A stretch of DNA of 64,000 bases from Tropicimonas marinistellae (GTDB lineage: Bacteria > Pseudomonadota > Alphaproteobacteria > Rhodobacterales > Rhodobacteraceae): the NCBI RefSeq assembly GCF_001509585.1, contig NZ_LNCI01000003.1, positions 310,001 to 374,000 on the forward strand, read 5' to 3'. The number at the start of each line of letters is the position of its first letter. The stretch's first letter is position 1. Positions 17,395-27,176 of the stretch are shown in pieces. The translations under genes were made by a program, and so were the position numbers. A model generated the notes under the pieces. The model had not been told where the DNA came from and searched no databases. It worked only from the letters and a program-made list of their open reading frames with translations.

Positions 17395-17791
17395 CGCAGG
17401 CGTTCGTTCGCGAGGTACTCTATGAAAGGCCGGAATTGAGCGTTCTCAACGATCGATTATATGCTGCGCCTGCAATGGTCGCTGATGTAATAAGAGTCAG
17501 CTCTGCGCAGGAAGCGGTCGCAAAGAGTCTCGCAGATGAACGAATGCTTGGTTCTGCATACCGGCCGAGCGTCTGGTGGCAAGAAATCTTCCTTCCCAAA
17601 TCCGCCGTTTCCAGCATCACCGGGTCGGGTCGCTTTGAGTTGGCGGCTCGGGTGAGACAGTTCCCCCGGTTAGATCAATACAGGCAGCGCGCCAGAATAA
17701 CCGCGCCGTTCGCGTCGTGAGGCGTTCCATCGCGATGGTAAGGGTCCGCACCGGCCATACAAGCCGACGGGCAATGTGCTAGATTGCCGGA
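17395..17791. other. Gene-free stretch after the autotransporter-like gene
   Basis: About 400 bases of lower GC than the surroundings. A 109-codon frame from a TTG at 17391 overlaps the previous stop codon, lacks a ribosome site and resembles nothing I know; I do not call it a gene. Degenerate former coding sequence is possible. Confidence 0.5.
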
Positions 17792-18280
17792 ATGCCGGGG
17801 TCCAAACGATACGAGTTTCGCCAAGCGACGATGGACGATCTGCCTCTGCTGATGGCGTGGCAGGCGCAGCTGCATGTGCGGGCGTGGTGGGAGACGGACG
17901 CACCCTATGACCGGGAGCAACTGAGCGATCCTCGCGTGGCGCGTTGGATCGTCTGGCTGGATGGTCGTCCGTTTGCGTTCATGCAGGACTACACGGTGCA
18001 TGGATGGGAGAACCACCATTTTGCCGGTCTTCCAAAGGGCGCGCGGGGGATTGATCAGTATATCGGCGAGCCCGGGATGATCGGCGTCGGGCATGGATCG
18101 GCCTTCATCGGGGCGCGGATGCAGGTACTCTTCGACGAAGGCGCGCCGGTGATCGCAACCGATCCGCATCCCGACAACGCGCGGGCGATTTCGGTCTACA
18201 GGAAGCTGGGCTTCGACCCTGTCGGGCCGGTCGAAGATACGCAGTGGGGCTTGATCCTGCCAATGGTGGCGACACGGTAG
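17792..18280 (+). CDS. GNAT family acetyltransferase (AAC(6')-like)
   Basis: 162 residues, a single GNAT domain. The N-terminus YEFRQATMDDLPLLMAWQ and the stretch GIDQYIGEPGMIGVGHGSAF, followed by ATDPHPDNARAISVYRKLGF, match the Acetyltransf_8 group. That group includes aminoglycoside 6'-N-acetyltransferases and siderophore-type acetyltransferases. The actual substrate cannot be told, and resistance should not be assumed. It is convergent with mlaF, 83 bases apart. Confidence 0.85.
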   Translation: MPGSKRYEFRQATMDDLPLLMAWQAQLHVRAWWETDAPYDREQLSDPRVARWIVWLDGRPFAFMQDYTVHGWENHHFAGLPKGARGIDQYIGEPGMIGVGHGSAFIGARMQVLFDEGAPVIATDPHPDNARAISVYRKLGFDPVGPVEDTQWGLILPMVATR

Positions 18281-18363
18281 GCGAACCGCCTGGACCCTGC
18301 GCTTCCGACCTCCGGCGCGCGCCGCGTCGCGCTTGCCGTGGACCTCCGCCCCGTCCGTGCGCC

Positions 18364-19110
18364 TCAGCGCACCGCCTCGATGGGGCCGTCGGCACGGCCG
18401 TTGATGAATTGCTCCACGTAGGGGTCGCCGCAGCCGTCCATTTCGGCCACCGTTCCCGTCCATTGGATCACCCCGTCGTGGAGCATCGCCACATCGTCGG
18501 CGATGGCGCGGACCGAGGTCATGTCGTGGGTGATGGTGATCGCGGTTGCCCCCATCTCCACCACGATCTCGCGGATCAGGTCGTTGATCACGCCGGCCAT
18601 GATCGGGTCGAGCCCGGTGGTGGGCTCGTCGAAGAAGATAATCTCCGGATCGGCGGCGATGGCGCGGGCGAGGCCGACGCGTTTCTGCATGCCGCCTGAC
18701 AGCTCGGCGGGGTAGAGATCGGCGGTTTCGGCCTTCAGGCCGACGCGGCGCAGCTTCTCGATGGCAATCTCGCGGGCTTCCGCCCGCGCGCGTTTCTGGG
18801 CGCCGCGCAATAGCCGGAAGGCGACGTTCTGCCAGACGGTGAGGCTGTCGAAGAGCGCCGCGCCCTGGAACAGCATGCCGAAGCGGGCGAGGAAGGCATC
18901 GCGGTCGCCCTTGGTCACGGGCTGGCCGCCGACGGTGATGGTGCCGGCATCGGGGGTCACGAGGCCGAGGATGCATTTGAGCGTGACCGATTTGCCGGTG
19001 CCGGAGCCGCCGATGATGACCATGGACTCGCCCTTGGGCACGGTGAGGGTGACGCCGCAGAGCACGCGTTTGTCGCCGAAAGCCTTGTGAACGTCCTGAA
19101 GCTCGATCAT
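18364..19110 (-). CDS. mlaF: ABC transporter ATPase, MlaF-type phospholipid transport
   Basis: 248 residues. Walker A GGSGTGKS is at 34-41, the signature LSGGMQKR and Walker B IIFFDEPTTGLDP are intact, and the H-loop is in TITHDM. This is the ATPase of an MCE/Mla intermembrane lipid transporter that keeps outer membrane asymmetry. The start overlaps the mlaE stop (ATGA), so the two are coupled. No mlaD (MCE protein) gene follows; the next gene is convergent. An older family label is Ttg2A. Confidence 0.9.
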   Translation of the reverse strand: MIELQDVHKAFGDKRVLCGVTLTVPKGESMVIIGGSGTGKSVTLKCILGLVTPDAGTITVGGQPVTKGDRDAFLARFGMLFQGAALFDSLTVWQNVAFRLLRGAQKRARAEAREIAIEKLRRVGLKAETADLYPAELSGGMQKRVGLARAIAADPEIIFFDEPTTGLDPIMAGVINDLIREIVVEMGATAITITHDMTSVRAIADDVAMLHDGVIQWTGTVAEMDGCGDPYVEQFINGRADGPIEAVR

Positions 19111-19910
19111 CCGGAGAAGAACACCTCGGTCAGCAGGTAGTTGGAGCCGAGGATCAGCACCGAGGAGGCTACCACGGCGAGCTTGGTGGCCTTGCCGACG
19201 CCCTGGGCGCCGCGCCCCGAGGACATGCCGTAGAAACAGCCCATCATGGCGATGATGAAGCCGAAGACCGCGCCCTTGGCGATGCCGGAGGCGACGTCGG
19301 CGGCTTCGAGAAAGTCAATGGTGTTCTTGAGATAGGCGGCGGAGTTGAAGTCCAGCCGGTTCACGCCCACGAGCCAGCCGCCCATGATGCCGATGCTGTC
19401 GCCCACGGCGACGAGCACCGGGACCGTCAGCGTGGCGGCGAGCACGCGCGGCACGGCGAGGTACTTGATCGGGTTGGTGGAGAGGGTGACCAGCGCGTCG
19501 ATCTGCTCGGTCACCTTCATCGTGCCGATCTCGGCGGCGATGGAGGAGGCGACGCGGGCGGCGACCATCAGCCCGCCGAGCACCGGGCCGAGCTCGCGTG
19601 CCATGCCGATGGCGACGATGGAGGGCACGGCGGCCTCGGCGGAGAAACGTGAGGATCCGTCGTAGATCTGCAGCGCCAGCGCGCCGCCGGTAAAGAGCGC
19701 GGTAAGCCCGACTACGGGCAGCGAGTACCACCCGATGGTCATGATCGCGTGGGCGAACTCACGCGGGTAGAAGGGCGGGCGGATCAGGTGGCTGATCACC
19801 GTCAGCGTGAAGATCGCCATGCGGCCAACGCTTGCCAGCCCGGCCAGGACGGGCCGCCCGATGGCCGCGAGGGGGCGCGCCAGGTAGCGCGGGGCCGGTG
19901 CGGCGCTCAC
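19107..19910 (-). CDS. mlaE: ABC transporter permease, MlaE-type
   Basis: 267 residues, the MlaE/MCE permease family, about five membrane segments. Conserved stretches include [27 protein letters not shown] and [21 protein letters not shown] choose a GTG start at 19910 because it overlaps the alr stop in a GTGA and gives the usual family length; codons upstream belong to alr in another frame. It pairs with mlaF as the inner-membrane lipid-transport complex. Confidence 0.9.
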   Translation of the reverse strand: MSAAPAPRYLARPLAAIGRPVLAGLASVGRMAIFTLTVISHLIRPPFYPREFAHAIMTIGWYSLPVVGLTALFTGGALALQIYDGSSRFSAEAAVPSIVAIGMARELGPVLGGLMVAARVASSIAAEIGTMKVTEQIDALVTLSTNPIKYLAVPRVLAATLTVPVLVAVGDSIGIMGGWLVGVNRLDFNSAAYLKNTIDFLEAADVASGIAKGAVFGFIIAMMGCFYGMSSGRGAQGVGKATKLAVVASSVLILGSNYLLTEVFFSG

Positions 19911-20959
19911 GGCTGACCGCCGCCGATGCTCTTGCGGACGTAGCGGCCGCCGAGCGATGTGAGGATTTCGTAACCGATGGTGCCGGCCGCGTCGGCCACG
20001 TCGTCCACCGTCTGATCCGGGCAGAGGATGTCGAGGCTCGCGGGGACGTAGCCGAGCCCGCCGATGTCCACGGTGATCAGGTCCATCGAGACCCGGCCGA
20101 CGATCGGGCAACGCGTGCCGTCGGCAAAGAGGGCACCGGTATTGGAGAGGCTGCGCAGAAGCCCGTCGGCGTAGCCTGCGGAGACCGTTGCGATGAGGCG
20201 CTCGTCGGGGGCTGTCCAGGTGGCATTGTAGCCGACGGATTCGCCCGGGGTGACGATGCGGGTCTGGATGACCGGCAGCGAGAGCCGGGCCACCGGCGCG
20301 GCCTCGGCAAAGGGGCGGCCGCCGTAGAGGCCGATGCCGGGGCGCGTGAGGTCGAAGTGGTATTCCGGGCCGAGCAGCGTGCCGCCGGTGGCGGCCAGCG
20401 ACCGGGGGATGCCGATGCCATCGGTCAACTCACGGAAGACGCGCAGCTGTTCGGCGTTCTGCGGGCTGTCGGGCTCGTCGGCGCTCGCCAGGTGGCTCAT
20501 CAGCAGTTCCGGGTGCTGCGCCAGCGCCAGCTCGCCAACGGCGGCCCATTCCTCCGGCTCCAGGCCGAGGCGGTTCATGCCGGTATCGAGCTGGACACCG
20601 AAGGGCGCGCCCGGAAGTGCTTCGAAATGCCGGGTCAGCTGCTCGATGGAGTTGAGCATCGGGATCAGGTCGAGGTCGTGGATCATGTCGGTATCGCCGG
20701 CCATGTGGCCGCCGAAGACGTAGATCTGGGGACCGCGGCCAAGGGCCTCGCGCAGCACCGCGCCTTCCTCGGCCACGGCGACGAAGAACCGCCGCGCCCC
20801 GGCCCGCGCCAGTGCCCGCGCGACCCGTGCCGCGCCAAGGCCATAGCCATCGGCCTTGACCACCGCGCCGGTCTCGGTGGTGTCGCCGGATTTCGCGTTG
20901 AGCGCCTGCCAGTTCGCGGCAATCGCATCGAGATCTATCGTAAGTTTGCCCGTCGCCAT
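19907..20959 (-). CDS. alr: Alanine racemase
   Basis: 350 residues, PLP enzyme that makes D-alanine for peptidoglycan. The PLP lysine is Lys35 ([11 protein letters not shown]). The catalytic Tyr lies in SAGYADG in the C-terminal domain, and [11 protein letters not shown] is the conserved barrel segment. It is first of an alr-mlaE-mlaF unit in which stops and starts overlap, tying wall precursor supply to envelope lipid transport. No strong ribosome site was seen before the ATG. Confidence 0.93.
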   Translation of the reverse strand: MATGKLTIDLDAIAANWQALNAKSGDTTETGAVVKADGYGLGAARVARALARAGARRFFVAVAEEGAVLREALGRGPQIYVFGGHMAGDTDMIHDLDLIPMLNSIEQLTRHFEALPGAPFGVQLDTGMNRLGLEPEEWAAVGELALAQHPELLMSHLASADEPDSPQNAEQLRVFRELTDGIGIPRSLAATGGTLLGPEYHFDLTRPGIGLYGGRPFAEAAPVARLSLPVIQTRIVTPGESVGYNATWTAPDERLIATVSAGYADGLLRSLSNTGALFADGTRCPIVGRVSMDLITVDIGGLGYVPASLDILCPDQTVDDVADAAGTIGYEILTSLGGRYVRKSIGGGQP

Positions 20960-21333
20960 GCAGACGGTTCTGACATCCCGACGCGCGAGGTCAAGCGCAA
21001 AGGCGCGGGTGGGCGAGGGAAGGCGCGCGTCGCTTCATGGGGGGGGCGGGCGCCGTGCGTCGGCGGGTCCGTGGGGCGGCGACCGTCGGTCGATCCGGGA
21101 GCGATTTATCTCTCCGTCCCGAAAGACCATTGAGCGGCGCGCCAACGCCTCCCAATCGCCGGCCCGGAGAGCGGGCTTGCGCGATGCTTCGGGTGTCTTT
21201 CGGGGAAGGAGCCGTGACTGGGCCAGACCGAGGGGGCAGTCTGGCGCTGTCACGGCCGGCTGCGCCTTTGCCTCGTGCCGGGGCGCTTTCGCCCGGCCAG
21301 ATCGCCGCCCGACCGGCTTCGCCCTTGGGCGGC
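20960..21333. other. Gene-free stretch between dnaB and alr
   Basis: About 370 bases with open frames that are shadows or extensions of neighbours. It lies downstream of dnaB and upstream of alr (both minus strand). It should hold the end of the dnaB transcript and the alr promoter; no clear terminator or operator was recognised. Confidence 0.5.
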
Positions 21334-22851
21334 TCAATACTCCTCGCCGTCCCTCTGCCAGGGTTGGACGAGGTTGCCGAAGCGGGTGAAACGGCCCTCG
21401 AAACTCAGCTCCACCGAACCGATGGGCCCGTGACGCTGCTTGCCGATGATCACCTCGGCCTTGCCGTGCAGGCGTTCCATGTCTTCCTGCCACGTGGCCA
21501 TGGCTTCGAGGTTGTCCTCGCCGGGTTTCTCGCGTTCCTTGTAGTATTCGCCGCGGTAGACGAACATCACCACGTCGGCGTCCTGTTCGATGGAGCCCGA
21601 TTCCCGGAGGTCGCTCAGCTGCGGCCGCTTGTCGTCCCGGCTCTCCACCTGGCGCGAGAGCTGCGACAGGGCGACGACGGGGATGTCGAGTTCCTTCGCG
21701 ATGGCCTTCAACCCTTGCGTGATCTCGGAGACCTCGTTGACCCGGCTGTCCTTGGCCGAGGCGGGGCGGACGAGTTGCAGGTAGTCCACGAAGAGCGCGT
21801 CGAGCCCGTGCGTCCGCTTGAGCCGCCGCGCCCGCGCCGCGAGTTGGCTGATCGGCAGGGCGGGGGTATCGTCGATGAAGAGCGGGCAGGCTTCGAGCTG
21901 CTTGGCGGCGGTGACGAAGCGGCGGAACTCCTCCTCCGTCATGTCGCCGCGGCGGATCTGTTCGCTGGGCACTTCGGAGGCTTCCGACAGCACACGGGCC
22001 GCCAGCTGCTCGGCCGACATCTCCAGCGAGTAGAAGCCCACGACGCCGCCGTTCACGGTGCCTTCGCTGCCGTCGGGCAGCGTGCCGCGACGATAGGCTT
22101 TCGCGATATTGAAGGCGATATTGGTGGCGAGCGACGTCTTGCCCATGGACGGGCGCCCGGCAAGGATCAGAAGGTCGGAGCGGTGCAGGCCGCCGAGCTT
22201 CTTGTCCAGGTCGTCGAGCCCGGTGGAGACGCCCGCCAGACCGCCGTCGCGCTGGTAGGCGGCATGGGCCACTTCCACGGCATCGGTGATCGCGCGCAGG
22301 AAACTCTGGAACCCGGTTTCGGACTTGCCCTGTTCGCCCAGCTTGTAGAGCGCCTGCTCGGCCTCCACGATCTGCTCCTTGGGCTCGGAGGACACGTCGA
22401 CATTGCCCGCCTTCGCGGTGATGTCCTTGCCAAGCGAGATCAGTTCGCGCCGGATCGCCAGGTCGTAGATGATCTGGGCATAGTCGCGCGCCGCGAAGCT
22501 GGAAATCGCACCGCCCGCAAGCTTGGCGAGATAGGCCGGCCCGCCCAGTTCCTTCAGGCCCGGATGGTCCTCCAGGAACGCCTTCAGGGTGACCGGGGTG
22601 GCCTGCATGTTCTTGGCGATCCGGGCGCTGGCGACCTCGTAGATCTTCGCGTGCACCGGATCGAAGAAGTGCTTCTCGGAAATGACGGACGCGACCCTGT
22701 CGTAGATATCGTTGTTTGTCAGGATCGCGCCCAACAGCTGCTGCTCGGCCTCGATATTATGCGGAAGTACCTCCTCCGCTTCTGCACTGCCCGTATCCGC
22801 CTGTGCTGCCAATCTCGCCGGGACCGCCCCCATGCCCGCCAGTTCATTCAT
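21334..22851 (-). CDS. dnaB: Replicative DNA helicase
   Basis: 505 residues, the DnaB hexameric helicase of the replication fork. The N-terminal domain begins PHNIEAEQQLLGAIL. The RecA-like domain has Walker A GRPSMGKTS, Walker B LFVDYLQLV and the ALSQLSR sensor region. SDLRESGSIEQDADVV and IIGKQRHGP are classic DnaB signatures. No intein is present. A 7-base-pair inverted repeat lies just upstream at 22880-22898. Confidence 0.97.
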   Translation of the reverse strand: MNELAGMGAVPARLAAQADTGSAEAEEVLPHNIEAEQQLLGAILTNNDIYDRVASVISEKHFFDPVHAKIYEVASARIAKNMQATPVTLKAFLEDHPGLKELGGPAYLAKLAGGAISSFAARDYAQIIYDLAIRRELISLGKDITAKAGNVDVSSEPKEQIVEAEQALYKLGEQGKSETGFQSFLRAITDAVEVAHAAYQRDGGLAGVSTGLDDLDKKLGGLHRSDLLILAGRPSMGKTSLATNIAFNIAKAYRRGTLPDGSEGTVNGGVVGFYSLEMSAEQLAARVLSEASEVPSEQIRRGDMTEEEFRRFVTAAKQLEACPLFIDDTPALPISQLAARARRLKRTHGLDALFVDYLQLVRPASAKDSRVNEVSEITQGLKAIAKELDIPVVALSQLSRQVESRDDKRPQLSDLRESGSIEQDADVVMFVYRGEYYKEREKPGEDNLEAMATWQEDMERLHGKAEVIIGKQRHGPIGSVELSFEGRFTRFGNLVQPWQRDGEEY

Positions 22852-22879
22852 CGCCGTACTGCTCGCTCTTTTTTATTCC

Positions 22880-22898
22880 CGCTGTCATAGCGACAGCG
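22880..22898 (-). promoter_or_regulatory. Inverted repeat in the dnaB leader
   Basis: CGCTGTC-atagc-GACAGCG, a perfect 7-base-pair inverted repeat with a 5-base centre, 29 bases upstream of the dnaB start codon. It could be an mRNA leader hairpin or a protein operator; no known motif was recognised. Confidence 0.45.
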
Positions 22899-23111
22899 TC
22901 GAGGGACGGTCAAAATGTATATCTCTGTGGAGAACCTGTGAGCGACCGTCGTTGGGCTTATCTTGCGTCACATGCGCGGCACACGTCAATATAGAGTGGT
23001 GCTGGGTGGGCGGTACCGGCAGAAATGAGACACCGGGGCAAAAGTTTTCCGGTTGAGATTTTATTCGTTCGACGGCCCAAGCGCGTTTGAGCGCGGCGAA
23101 TCGCTGCAGGC

Positions 23112-23786
23112 TCACCCGCGTGCCGCCTGCCATGCGCGCGGGTCGTCAAGGAAGGCCTCGACATCCGTCAACGTGGCCGCGTCGAAGGCTTCGCGCCGGC
23201 GCGCCTCGGCCAGGACGTCGCGCCACGTGCACAGGTGGTGCAGTGCAACGCCATGGTCGCCCAGCGTTTTCGTCGTTTCGGGAAAGATCCCGTAGTAGAA
23301 GATGACCGCGGTGTGCGCGCAGGCAGCGCCGGTGGCGCGGATCGCATCGACGAAGCTGAGCTTGGATCCGCCATCGGTCGTGAGGTCTTCCACGAGGAGC
23401 ACCCGGTCGGAGTCTCCCATCACGCCCTCGATTCGCGCGTTGCGTCCGTAGCCCTTGGGCTTCTTGCGCACGTAGGTCATCGGCAAGCCCATGCGCTCCG
23501 CCACCAGCGCGGCAAAGGGGATGCCGGCGGTCTCGCCTCCGGCGATATTGGTGAAGGCCTCGAAACCAGCGTCGCGCAGAACCTTGGCGGTCAGGAAATC
23601 CATCAGCGTCGCGCGGATGCGCGGGTAGGAGATCAGCTTGCGGCAGTCGATGTAGGTCGGCGAGGGCAGGCCGGATGCCAGCGTGAAGGGCTCGGTGGCA
23701 TTGAAATGCACTGCGCCGATTTCAAGGAGCATCCCGGCGGTCAGGCGGGCCATCGTGGCGTCGTCAACATGCGTGGTCGGGATCAT
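23112..23786 (-). CDS. pyrE: Orotate phosphoribosyltransferase
   Basis: 224 residues. Joins orotate and PRPP to give OMP in pyrimidine synthesis. The PRPP-binding motif [13 protein letters not shown] is intact, and [17 protein letters not shown] is the catalytic loop region. A very strong ribosome site AGGAGGT lies 6 bases before the ATG. It follows pyrC in the same direction after 115 bases that hold a dispersed repeat. The longer C-terminal extension (after FYYGIFPET) is common in alphaproteobacterial members. Confidence 0.95.
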   Translation of the reverse strand: MIPTTHVDDATMARLTAGMLLEIGAVHFNATEPFTLASGLPSPTYIDCRKLISYPRIRATLMDFLTAKVLRDAGFEAFTNIAGGETAGIPFAALVAERMGLPMTYVRKKPKGYGRNARIEGVMGDSDRVLLVEDLTTDGGSKLSFVDAIRATGAACAHTAVIFYYGIFPETTKTLGDHGVALHHLCTWRDVLAEARRREAFDAATLTDVEAFLDDPRAWQAARG

Positions 23787-23874
23787 CTCGGAACCTCCTG
23801 GTGGTGATCGGTGCCCCGCTTCCCCGTCGACGCGTACGACGGGACCGGGGGACTTGAGTTTTCTTGCCTCCGGC

Positions 23875-23900
23875 GGGGATATTTCCGGACAGAAGAAAAG
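23875..23900 (-). repeat. Dispersed intergenic repeat, copy 2
   Basis: Core GATATTTCCGGACAGAAGAA read on the plus strand, directly after the pyrC stop codon on the minus strand. This copy lacks the long GC hairpin of the other two but carries the flanking CTTGCCTCCGGCGGG form at 23864-23878. It separates pyrC from pyrE. Confidence 0.75.
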
Positions 23901-23901
23901 G

Positions 23902-24945
23902 CTAGGCCTTCGTGACGTGCCAGTTGACCGGGCGGCCGGGGTCGAACAGGACCACCGGTCCCTCGCCGGTTTCCAGGCTGGCGGGGATGTCGAGGGGGGC
24001 GCCCCGTTCCAGCGTGATCGTCGCGTCGTTCGGCGGCATCCGGTAGAAGGTTGGACCGTTCAGGGAGGCAAAGGCTTCGAGCCGGTCGAGGGCGTTCGCC
24101 TCGTCGAACACCTGCGCCAGACAGGCCATGGTAACGGGGGCGGAGAAGACGCCGGCACAGCCGCAGGCCGATTCCTTGTTGGCCTGGGTATGTGGGGCGG
24201 AATCGGTGCCGAGGAAGACATACGGGAAACCGGAGGTCGCGAGCTCCACGAGCGCCGTGCGGTGGCTCTCGCGCTTGGCGACGGGCAGGCAGTAATAGTG
24301 CGGCTTGATGCCGCCCACGAGGATGTGGTTGCGGTTGATCATCAGGTGATGCGTGGTGATCGTGGCGCCGAGGGTTCCGTCGCTCTCGCGCACGTAAGCG
24401 CAGGCATCGGCGGTGGTGATGTGCTCCATGACCACCCGCAGGCCCGGCGTGCGGCGGCGGATCGGGTCGAGCACGCGGTCGATGAACACCGCCTCGCGGT
24501 CGAAGATGTCGATGTCGGGATCGGTGACCTCGCCGTGCACGCAGAGCGGCACGCCGGCCTCGGCCATCGCGTCGAAAACCGGTTGCACGCGCGCCATGTC
24601 GCGCACGCCGGAGGCGGAATTGGTGGTGGCGCCGGCCGGGTAGAGCTTGACGGCCGCGATCAGCCCGGAGGCATGGGCGGCAACGACGTCGGCCGAGTCG
24701 GTCTGCTCGGTCATGTAGAGCGTCATCAGCGGCGTGAAGTCGGCGCCGGGCGGCAGCGCGGCGAGAATGCGCGCGCGGTAGGCGGCCGCATCCGCCGAGG
24801 TCACCACCGGCGGCACGAGGTTCGGCATGATGATGGCGCGGGCGAAGTGGCGCGTCGTTTCGGGCAGGACGGCTTGGAGCATTGCGCCATCGCGCAGGTG
24901 CAGGTGCCAGTCGTCGGGGCGGCGGAGCGTGAGGGTCTGGGTCAT
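23902..24945 (-). CDS. pyrC: Dihydroorotase
   Basis: 347 residues, close to type II (E. coli PyrC-like) dihydroorotase. It closes carbamoyl-aspartate to dihydroorotate. Metal-binding HLHLRDG is at 14-20, the carbamylated-lysine segment [11 protein letters not shown] and HGEV follow, and FLGTDSAPH carries the catalytic Asp. I choose the ATG at 24945, which gives the normal family N-terminus; about 105 upstream codons of open frame are non-homologous. It is divergent from ureD, and pyrE follows. Confidence 0.95.
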   Translation of the reverse strand: MTQTLTLRRPDDWHLHLRDGAMLQAVLPETTRHFARAIIMPNLVPPVVTSADAAAYRARILAALPPGADFTPLMTLYMTEQTDSADVVAAHASGLIAAVKLYPAGATTNSASGVRDMARVQPVFDAMAEAGVPLCVHGEVTDPDIDIFDREAVFIDRVLDPIRRRTPGLRVVMEHITTADACAYVRESDGTLGATITTHHLMINRNHILVGGIKPHYYCLPVAKRESHRTALVELATSGFPYVFLGTDSAPHTQANKESACGCAGVFSAPVTMACLAQVFDEANALDRLEAFASLNGPTFYRMPPNDATITLERGAPLDIPASLETGEGPVVLFDPGRPVNWHVTKA

Positions 24946-25130
24946 GTCGCTGCGGGCATAGCCCAGCAATCGCGCCACTGCCAGCCCGCCGTGGCGCGCA
25001 GATGGCGGAAAGGTCTGCCCGGAAACTGTGCAATGGTCAAAAATCATGCGCAATTCGCCGCGCATGCCGTCTTGCCGCGTTGCAGCATTGCGGGGGCCGG
25101 GGTAGGGTGCGCGAAACATTCGGAGGCCAC

Positions 25131-25970
25131 TTGCTCGACATCGCCCCAGCAGACCGGACGAAGCTGCAGCGCGCCCGCGGGCGCGCCGAGGTTTCGTTTT
25201 GTCAGCGCGGCGGTCTCGCGCGCCTTGAGCGGCTGCACCAGTCGGGCTGCGCCAAGGCAATGCTGCCGCGTGTTTCGGGACTGCGGGATGCGGCCCCCGA
25301 GGTGGTTTTTCTCAATACCGCCGGCGGACTGACGGGCGGCGACCGGCTGGGCTATGGCGTGGAACTTGCCGCGGGGACGCGGGTTGTCGCCACAACGCAG
25401 ACGGCCGAGCGTGCCTATGCCGCCTCCGGGGCGCAGGCCCGCGTGCGGATGCGGGCGCAGGTGGGGCAGGGGGCGCGGCTGGACTGGCTGCCACAGGAGA
25501 CGATCCTGTTCGACGGGGCGGCGCTGGATCGCGAGACACGTATCGAACTGGATGGCGATGCGCAGCTTCTGCTGTGCGAGACGCTCGTGCTGGGCCGGGC
25601 CGCGATGGGCGAAACCGTTCACCGGCTGCGCCTGAGCGACAGGCGCGAGGTGTGCCGCGACGGCCGGCCGGTGCTGGTGGATGCGGTACGGATCGACGAC
25701 GGCGTCCTTGCGCGGCGCTCTGGCGCGGCGCTGTTCGGAGAGGCGCGGGCCATGGCGCTGGTTGCGCTCGTGGCGCCGGGCGCGGAGGACGCCGTTGGGC
25801 CGGTGCGTGCCTGTCTGGCCGAATGCGCCTGTGTCGCAGAGGCCAGTGGTTGGGACGGTCGATGTCTGATACGTCTGGCCGCGTGCGATCTGTGGCCTTT
25901 GCGGCAGACGTTGATACGGGTTTTGACACAGCTGCGCGGCACCCTGCCGCCGCGTGTCTGGCAGATCTGA
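25131..25970 (+). CDS. ureD: Urease accessory protein UreD
   Basis: 279 residues. UreD scaffolds nickel delivery to apo-urease with UreF and UreG. Family signatures are [16 protein letters not shown] and [11 protein letters not shown], followed by [14 protein letters not shown]. The likely start is a TTG at 25131, preceded by GGAGG four bases upstream; no in-frame ATG gives a normal N-terminus, although the frame is open from 25002. It is first of the urease cluster and divergent from pyrC; ureA starts 8 bases after its stop. Confidence 0.9.
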   Translation: MLDIAPADRTKLQRARGRAEVSFCQRGGLARLERLHQSGCAKAMLPRVSGLRDAAPEVVFLNTAGGLTGGDRLGYGVELAAGTRVVATTQTAERAYAASGAQARVRMRAQVGQGARLDWLPQETILFDGAALDRETRIELDGDAQLLLCETLVLGRAAMGETVHRLRLSDRREVCRDGRPVLVDAVRIDDGVLARRSGAALFGEARAMALVALVAPGAEDAVGPVRACLAECACVAEASGWDGRCLIRLAACDLWPLRQTLIRVLTQLRGTLPPRVWQI

Positions 25971-25978
25971 GGAGCAAG

Positions 25979-26281
25979 ATGAACCTGACCCCCCGCGAAA
26001 AGGACAAGCTGCTTGTCAGCCTCGCCGCCATGGTGGCGCGTGGCCGGCTGGAGCGCGGCGTGAAGCTGAACCATCCCGAAGCGATTGCCCTGATCACCGA
26101 CTTTGTCGTTGAAGGCGCGCGTGACGGGCGCTCGGTTGCCGAATTGATGGAGGCTGGTGCCGGCGTCGTGCGCGCCGAGCAATGCATGGACGGAATCGCG
26201 GATATGATCCACGAAGTGCAGGTCGAAGCGACCTTTCCGGACGGCACCAAGCTCGTGACCGTTCATCACCCGATCCGGTAG
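25979..26281 (+). CDS. ureA: Urease gamma subunit
   Basis: 100 residues, full length and highly conserved: [19 protein letters not shown], then [13 protein letters not shown] and the C-terminal [18 protein letters not shown]. Structural subunit of the nickel urease that splits urea into ammonia and carbon dioxide. GAGGAG overlaps the ureD stop region and serves as ribosome site. The next gene starts 5 bases after its stop. Confidence 0.98.
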   Translation: MNLTPREKDKLLVSLAAMVARGRLERGVKLNHPEAIALITDFVVEGARDGRSVAELMEAGAGVVRAEQCMDGIADMIHEVQVEATFPDGTKLVTVHHPIR

Positions 26282-26286
26282 GTCCG

Positions 26287-26814
26287 ATGCTCGCCTCGCT
26301 CCTCCTGTCTGCCCTTGCGGGCTTCCTGACGCCACAGGCCGAACCCTATGTCGCGAAGGCTTTCGCGCGGCTCGGCAAGGGGGAGTGGCGGCCGCTGGAG
26401 GCACGGGAGCTGCGCGTCCTTTCCTTCGGGCTCATGCTCTTGCTTGCCGCGACGGCCGGGCCATTCCTGGACGCGGACAGCTCGGCCTGGCTCGCTGCGG
26501 CTGGCGGTTTGCTCGGGTATTTCGGACGCGACCTGTATGCATTTGCGCGCGATCCCGACGGCGCGAAGGGCGACCCCGGGGACGACTGGGATGGCGAGGT
26601 GACGGAACCGGGCAAGCATGCCTCGATGGAGGATCTGCTTGCCGAGGGGAGTGCGCCGCCGGGCGGCGGTGGCACGCGCGAAGACGACGCGGACGAGACC
26701 CTGCGCGCGGTCAAGGAGGCCGTCTGGCCGGGCAGCGCGACCGAGACCGAGACACAACCTGCTCCGGACGCGGAGCCCGACCAAACGCCCGATCCGAAGG
26801 AGGACGCCAAATGA
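26287..26814 (+). CDS. Hypothetical membrane protein inside the urease operon
   Basis: 175 residues, not recognised. Two hydrophobic segments (about 42-60 and 67-80) are followed by a Gly/Asp/Glu/Pro-rich tail that looks disordered. It sits tightly between ureA (5-base gap) and ureB (ATGA overlap), so it is co-translated with urease subunits. The position would suit a phage-holin-like or nickel/urea-related membrane role, but nothing in the sequence shows it. It is not one of the known UreHIJ nickel transporter families as far as I can see. Confidence 0.75.
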   Translation: MLASLLLSALAGFLTPQAEPYVAKAFARLGKGEWRPLEARELRVLSFGLMLLLAATAGPFLDADSSAWLAAAGGLLGYFGRDLYAFARDPDGAKGDPGDDWDGEVTEPGKHASMEDLLAEGSAPPGGGGTREDDADETLRAVKEAVWPGSATETETQPAPDAEPDQTPDPKEDAK

Positions 26815-27116
26815 TTCCAGGCGAGATCATGACCGCCGATGGCGACATCACCCTGAATGCCGATCGCGAGGCGCTGGTGCTGATGGTGGCCAATACCGGC
26901 GACCGGCCGGTGCAGGTGGGCAGTCACTACCACTTTGCCGAGACCAACTCGGCGTTGGATTTCGACCGTGATGCCGCGCGCGGCATGCGGCTCGATATTG
27001 CCGCTGGCACAGCGGTACGATTCGAACCGGGCCAGAGCCGGGAGGTGGCGCTCGTGCCGCTCGCCGGCGCGCGCGCGGTCTATGGATTCAACCAGGCCGT
27101 GATGGGAGCCCTCTGA
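26811..27116 (+). CDS. ureB: Urease beta subunit
   Basis: 101 residues. Typical beta subunit: MIPGEI start, [20 protein letters not shown], then [18 protein letters not shown] and [10 protein letters not shown]. Structural partner of UreA and UreC. The start overlaps the stop of the preceding gene. The following gene is not ureC but a Lys/Ala-rich protein 60 bases on. Confidence 0.98.
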   Translation: MIPGEIMTADGDITLNADREALVLMVANTGDRPVQVGSHYHFAETNSALDFDRDAARGMRLDIAAGTAVRFEPGQSREVALVPLAGARAVYGFNQAVMGAL

Positions 27117-27176
27117 GGGGCCGCGGCCAGTCCCGCGCGAGCAGTCGCGGGTATTTCAAGCAAGGGGAAGAACGAA

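Noticed and set aside
17391-17720. A 109-codon frame from TTG
   Set aside because: It overlaps the previous stop codon, lacks a ribosome site and shows no similarity I recognise.
17792-18280. Calling the GNAT gene an aminoglycoside resistance gene
   Set aside because: The fold group fits, but substrate residues cannot be judged from sequence alone, and there is no resistance or mobile context.
19832-21133. A 433-codon plus-strand frame
   Set aside because: Antisense to alr and the mlaE start; no recognisable motifs.
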